Made by a program: the position numbers and the translations under genes. Positions 61,451-64,000 of a stretch of 64,000 nt of DNA are shown piece after piece. The stretch is from NCBI RefSeq assembly GCF_014652935.1, contig NZ_BMZT01000002.1:248001-312000 (forward strand), in the 5' to 3' direction. This stretch comes from Luteimonas padinae (GTDB lineage Bacteria > Pseudomonadota > Gammaproteobacteria > Xanthomonadales > Xanthomonadaceae). Numbering within the stretch: the stretch's first letter is position 1; each line of letters starts with the position of its first letter. The notes beneath the pieces were generated by a model, which saw nothing but the letters and a program-made list of their open reading frames with translations, was not told the origin of the DNA and made no database searches.

Positions 61451-62584
61451 ATGAGCAAGCGTGACTATTACGAAGTCCTCGGCGTGGCCCGCAGCGCCAC
61501 CGAGGACGAGCTGAAGAAGGCCTATCGCCGCTGCGCGATGAAGTACCACCCTGACCGCAACCCCGGCGACGCCAGGGCCGAGGCTGCGTTCAAGGAGTGC
61601 AAGGAGGCCTACGAGGTCCTGTCCGACGGCGGCAAGCGCCGCATGTACGACCAGCACGGCCATGCCGCGTTCGAGCACGGCATGGGCGGCGGCAACGCCG
61701 GCCCGGGCTTCGGCGGCGCCGACATGGGCGACATCTTCGGCGACATCTTCGGCAACATCTTCGGCGGCGGTGGCGGCGCCCGCGGCCCGCGCCGCGGCGC
61801 CGACATCGGCTACGTGATGGAGCTCGACCTCGAGGACGCCGTCGCCGGCGTCGAGCGCCGCATCGAGCTGCCGACGCTGGTCGAGTGCGAACCCTGCAAG
61901 GGCACGGGCTCCGAGGACGGCCAGCTCGAGACCTGCGACACCTGCCATGGCCACGGCCAGGTCCGGTTCCAGCGCGGCATCTTCTCGATGCAGCAGCCGT
62001 GCCCGTCCTGCCACGGCCGCGGCAAGACCTTCAGGACCCCGTGCCCGGCCTGCCGCGGCAACGGCCGCGTGGAGGAGGAGAAGGTCCTGCAGGTCAAGGT
62101 GCCCGCGGGCGTCGATACCGGCGACCGCATCCGCCTGTCCGGCGAGGGCGAGGCCGGTCCGCCCGGCACCCAGCCCGGCGATCTTTACGTCGAAGTCCGT
62201 GTGCGCCCGCACGCCATCTTCGAGCGCGACGGCGACGACCTGCACTGCGAGGTGCCGATCCGCTTCTCGCAGGCCGCGCTTGGCGATACCGTGCGCGTGC
62301 CGACCCTCGGCGGCGAGGCCGAGATCCGCATTCCCGCCGAGACCCAGACCGGCAAGGTCTTCCGCCTGCGCGACAAGGGCGTGAAGTCGGTGCGCAGCCG
62401 CGCGCCGGGAGATCTGTACTGCAAGGTCGTGGTGGAGACCCCGGTCAACCTGACCGCCGCGCAGCGCGAGCTGCTGGAGCAGTTCGAGGGCACCTTCGTC
62501 GGCGAGGGCGCGCGCCGTCATTCACCGAAGTCGAGCACCTTCGTCGACGGCGTGAAAGGCTTCTGGGAGCGGATGACCTCCTGA
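61451..62584 (+). CDS. dnaJ: molecular chaperone DnaJ (Hsp40)
   Basis: A 377-residue co-chaperone. The J domain has YHPDRNPGD with the HPD motif. A Gly/Phe-rich linker and four zinc-binding repeats follow ([32 protein letters not shown]), then the C-terminal substrate domain. It follows dnaK after 129 bp in which no further signal is clear. Confidence 0.98.
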   Translation: MSKRDYYEVLGVARSATEDELKKAYRRCAMKYHPDRNPGDARAEAAFKECKEAYEVLSDGGKRRMYDQHGHAAFEHGMGGGNAGPGFGGADMGDIFGDIFGNIFGGGGGARGPRRGADIGYVMELDLEDAVAGVERRIELPTLVECEPCKGTGSEDGQLETCDTCHGHGQVRFQRGIFSMQQPCPSCHGRGKTFRTPCPACRGNGRVEEEKVLQVKVPAGVDTGDRIRLSGEGEAGPPGTQPGDLYVEVRVRPHAIFERDGDDLHCEVPIRFSQAALGDTVRVPTLGGEAEIRIPAETQTGKVFRLRDKGVKSVRSRAPGDLYCKVVVETPVNLTAAQRELLEQFEGTFVGEGARRHSPKSSTFVDGVKGFWERMTS

Positions 62585-62629
62585 GGGCGCGTGCTTGTGG
62601 CTGCGCGGCCGCCTCGCTAGCCTTCCCGG

Positions 62630-63340
62630 ATGGGTGATCCAGTCAGGTTCCTGATCCACGGTGCCAGCGGCCGCATGGGGCAGGCGCTGCTGCGCCTGTG
62701 CGCCGGGGGCGCGGTGGACTGCAGCGTGGTGGCGGCGGTGTCGCGCAAGCCGGCGCAGCGGGTGGTCGATGGCGTGCCGCAGTTCGCGGCCAGCGAGCTT
62801 GCGGGCGTGCCGCCCTTCGACGTCGCCATCGATTTCAGCCTGCCCGAGGGCTTCGATCCGCTGCTGGCCCTGTGCAGGCAGCGTGGCGCGGCCCTGGTGT
62901 CGGGCACCACCGGGCTCTCGGATGCCCAGCGACAGGCCCTCGCCGAGGCCGCCGCCGATATCCCGGTGCTGTGGGCCGCCAACTTCAGCCTGGGCGTGGC
63001 GGTGCTCGAGGAGCTGGTCGAGCGCGCCGCGGCGGCGCTGGCCGGCTGGGACTGCGACATCGTCGAGACCCACCACGTGCACAAGCAGGACGCCCCGTCC
63101 GGCACCGCGCTGGCCCTCGGTGCCGCCGCGAAAAGGGGCGGCGGCATGCCGCGCTACGCCAGCCTGCGGGCCGGCGACATCGTCGGCGAACACCTAGTGC
63201 AGCTCACCGGCACGGGCGAGCGCGTGGAGCTGGTGCATCGCGCCACCAGCCGCGATGTCTTCGCGCGCGGGGCGCTGCACGCGGCCTCCCGCCTGCGTGG
63301 CCGCCCGCCGGGGGCCTGGCGCCTGCGCGACCTGCTCTGA
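62630..63340 (+). CDS. dapB: 4-hydroxy-tetrahydrodipicolinate reductase
   Basis: A 236-residue enzyme of lysine/diaminopimelate synthesis. N-terminal HGASGRMGQALL binds NAD(P)H; SGTTGLSDAQ and the catalytic segment ETHHVHKQDAPSGTA are present. It starts 45 bp after dnaJ. Confidence 0.95.
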   Translation: MGDPVRFLIHGASGRMGQALLRLCAGGAVDCSVVAAVSRKPAQRVVDGVPQFAASELAGVPPFDVAIDFSLPEGFDPLLALCRQRGAALVSGTTGLSDAQRQALAEAAADIPVLWAANFSLGVAVLEELVERAAAALAGWDCDIVETHHVHKQDAPSGTALALGAAAKRGGGMPRYASLRAGDIVGEHLVQLTGTGERVELVHRATSRDVFARGALHAASRLRGRPPGAWRLRDLL

Positions 63341-63475
63341 GGCGCCGGGCATTCACGTTCTCGCTGGCGCAGCGGAACCCGCGCCGGTATCATTCCCGCT
63401 CGCCTGATCCTCATGCCTCCGGGCCGGCCAATGCCGGGCCGGCGGTGTCTTGCAACCCCACGTAGGCGACCGCCA

Positions 63476-64000
63476 GTGACCCCACCCGCAATCCTCGCGC
63501 TCGAAGACGGTACGGTCTTCGAAGGCGTATCCGTCGGCGCGCCCGGCCTTTCCGTCGGCGAAGTCGTGTTCAACACCGCGATGACCGGCTATCAGGAGGT
63601 CCTCACCGACCCCTCGTACGCCCGCCAGATCGTCACCCTGACCTATCCCCACATCGGCAACACCGGCTGCTCCGGCCAGGACGACGAGTCCGGCAAGGTC
63701 TGGTCGGCGGGCCTGGTGGTGCGTGACGTCCCGCGCCGCCCGAGCAGCTGGCGCAGCCGCGCCGCGCTCCCCGAGTGGCTGGCCGACCGCGGCGTGGTCG
63801 CGATCGCCGGCATCGACACCCGCCGCCTGACCCGCCTGCTGCGCGAGCGCGGTGCCCAGAACGGCGCGGTGATGGCCGGCGAGATCGACATCGACCGCGC
63901 CGTTGAAGCCGCGCGCAAGTTCCCGGGCCTCAAGGGCATGGACCTGGCCCAGGTGGTCAGCACCGACGCGCGCTACCAGTGGAACGAGGGCGACCTCGAC
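63476..64000 (+). CDS. carA: carbamoyl-phosphate synthase small subunit, 5' part
   Basis: The first 175 codons, cut by the window end. The visible part is the N-terminal CarA domain with [49 protein letters not shown] and [15 protein letters not shown]. The glutaminase domain lies beyond the window. The start is GTG at 63476 after CGTAGGCG. Its product supplies glutamine-derived ammonia for arginine and pyrimidine synthesis. Confidence 0.95.
   Translation, partial: MTPPAILALEDGTVFEGVSVGAPGLSVGEVVFNTAMTGYQEVLTDPSYARQIVTLTYPHIGNTGCSGQDDESGKVWSAGLVVRDVPRRPSSWRSRAALPEWLADRGVVAIAGIDTRRLTRLLRERGAQNGAVMAGEIDIDRAVEAARKFPGLKGMDLAQVVSTDARYQWNEGDLD

Noticed and set aside
63421..63455. carA leader regulatory hairpin
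   Set aside because: GC-rich direct repeats (CCGGGCCGGC twice) form only a weak, bulged hairpin; no attenuator or known operator could be identified.

Overview
The window is GC-rich (roughly 70% by eye), densely coding chromosomal DNA from a gammaproteobacterium of the Xanthomonadaceae, most like Lysobacter, Luteimonas or Stenotrophomonas. Pointers are the divergent bamE(omlA)/fur pair, methionine synthase split into two genes, a large NAD-dependent glutamate dehydrogenase, the hrcA-grpE-dnaK-dnaJ order and a bacterial kynurenine-degradation cluster. No phage genes, transposase or CRISPR array is visible.

Layout. 1-2.7 kb: a GntR/ABC-transporter operon on the minus strand, with a clear promoter and a palindromic operator. 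2.8-6.8 kb: two FKBP-type isomerases, UDP-glucose dehydrogenase, SlyX and a YaiL-like protein. 7-13.3 kb: an MFS transporter and the two metH genes behind a SahR-like ArsR/methyltransferase regulator. 13.5-23.2 kb: acyl-CoA dehydrogenase, NAD-glutamate dehydrogenase, NAD kinase, a 5'-nucleotidase and a trimethylamine-monooxygenase-like flavoprotein. 23.2-26 kb: two DUF proteins and exonuclease I. 26-34.1 kb: a minus-strand kynurenine/3-hydroxyanthranilate cluster (kmo, kynU, ACMSD, HAAO, RidA-type deaminase, aminomuconate-semialdehyde dehydrogenase, plus a carbonic anhydrase). This cluster is interrupted by an MNT/HEPN toxin-antitoxin pair beside a 28-bp tRNA 3'-end fragment. 34.1-38.3 kb: nei, an atypical SDR, asnS and an IscA-type protein. 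38.3-38.9 kb: a non-coding stretch full of inverted repeats. 38.9-43.8 kb: rpsF-rpsR-rplI, dnaB, alr and an OmpA-like lipoprotein. 43.9-51 kb: a Crp/Fnr regulator, a hybrid histidine kinase with a response regulator, and an FdhF/YdeP-type oxidoreductase with FdhD. 51-55.9 kb: tmRNA, a CHASE histidine kinase, smpB, ratA, rnfH, bamE and fur. 55.9-64 kb: recN, the hrcA-grpE-dnaK-dnaJ heat-shock cluster, dapB and the start of carA.

The most unusual features are as follows. (1) Three dispersed long-inverted-repeat elements are built from short CACGGAT/CGCGGAT units. One contains a perfect 36-bp inverted repeat, one separates the two metH genes, and one sits inside the kynurenine operon. Two copies share a 13-bp core in their otherwise different spacers. 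(2) The MNT/HEPN pair has two 17-bp palindromic operators fitted around a promoter that would give a leaderless mRNA, and its HEPN gene carries a one-base frameshift. (3) Several genes have a -10-like box exactly six bases before an ATG with no Shine-Dalgarno sequence, which suggests common leaderless transcription. (4) A cloverleaf-like repeat and a (GGGCC)5 tract precede the ribosomal protein operon.
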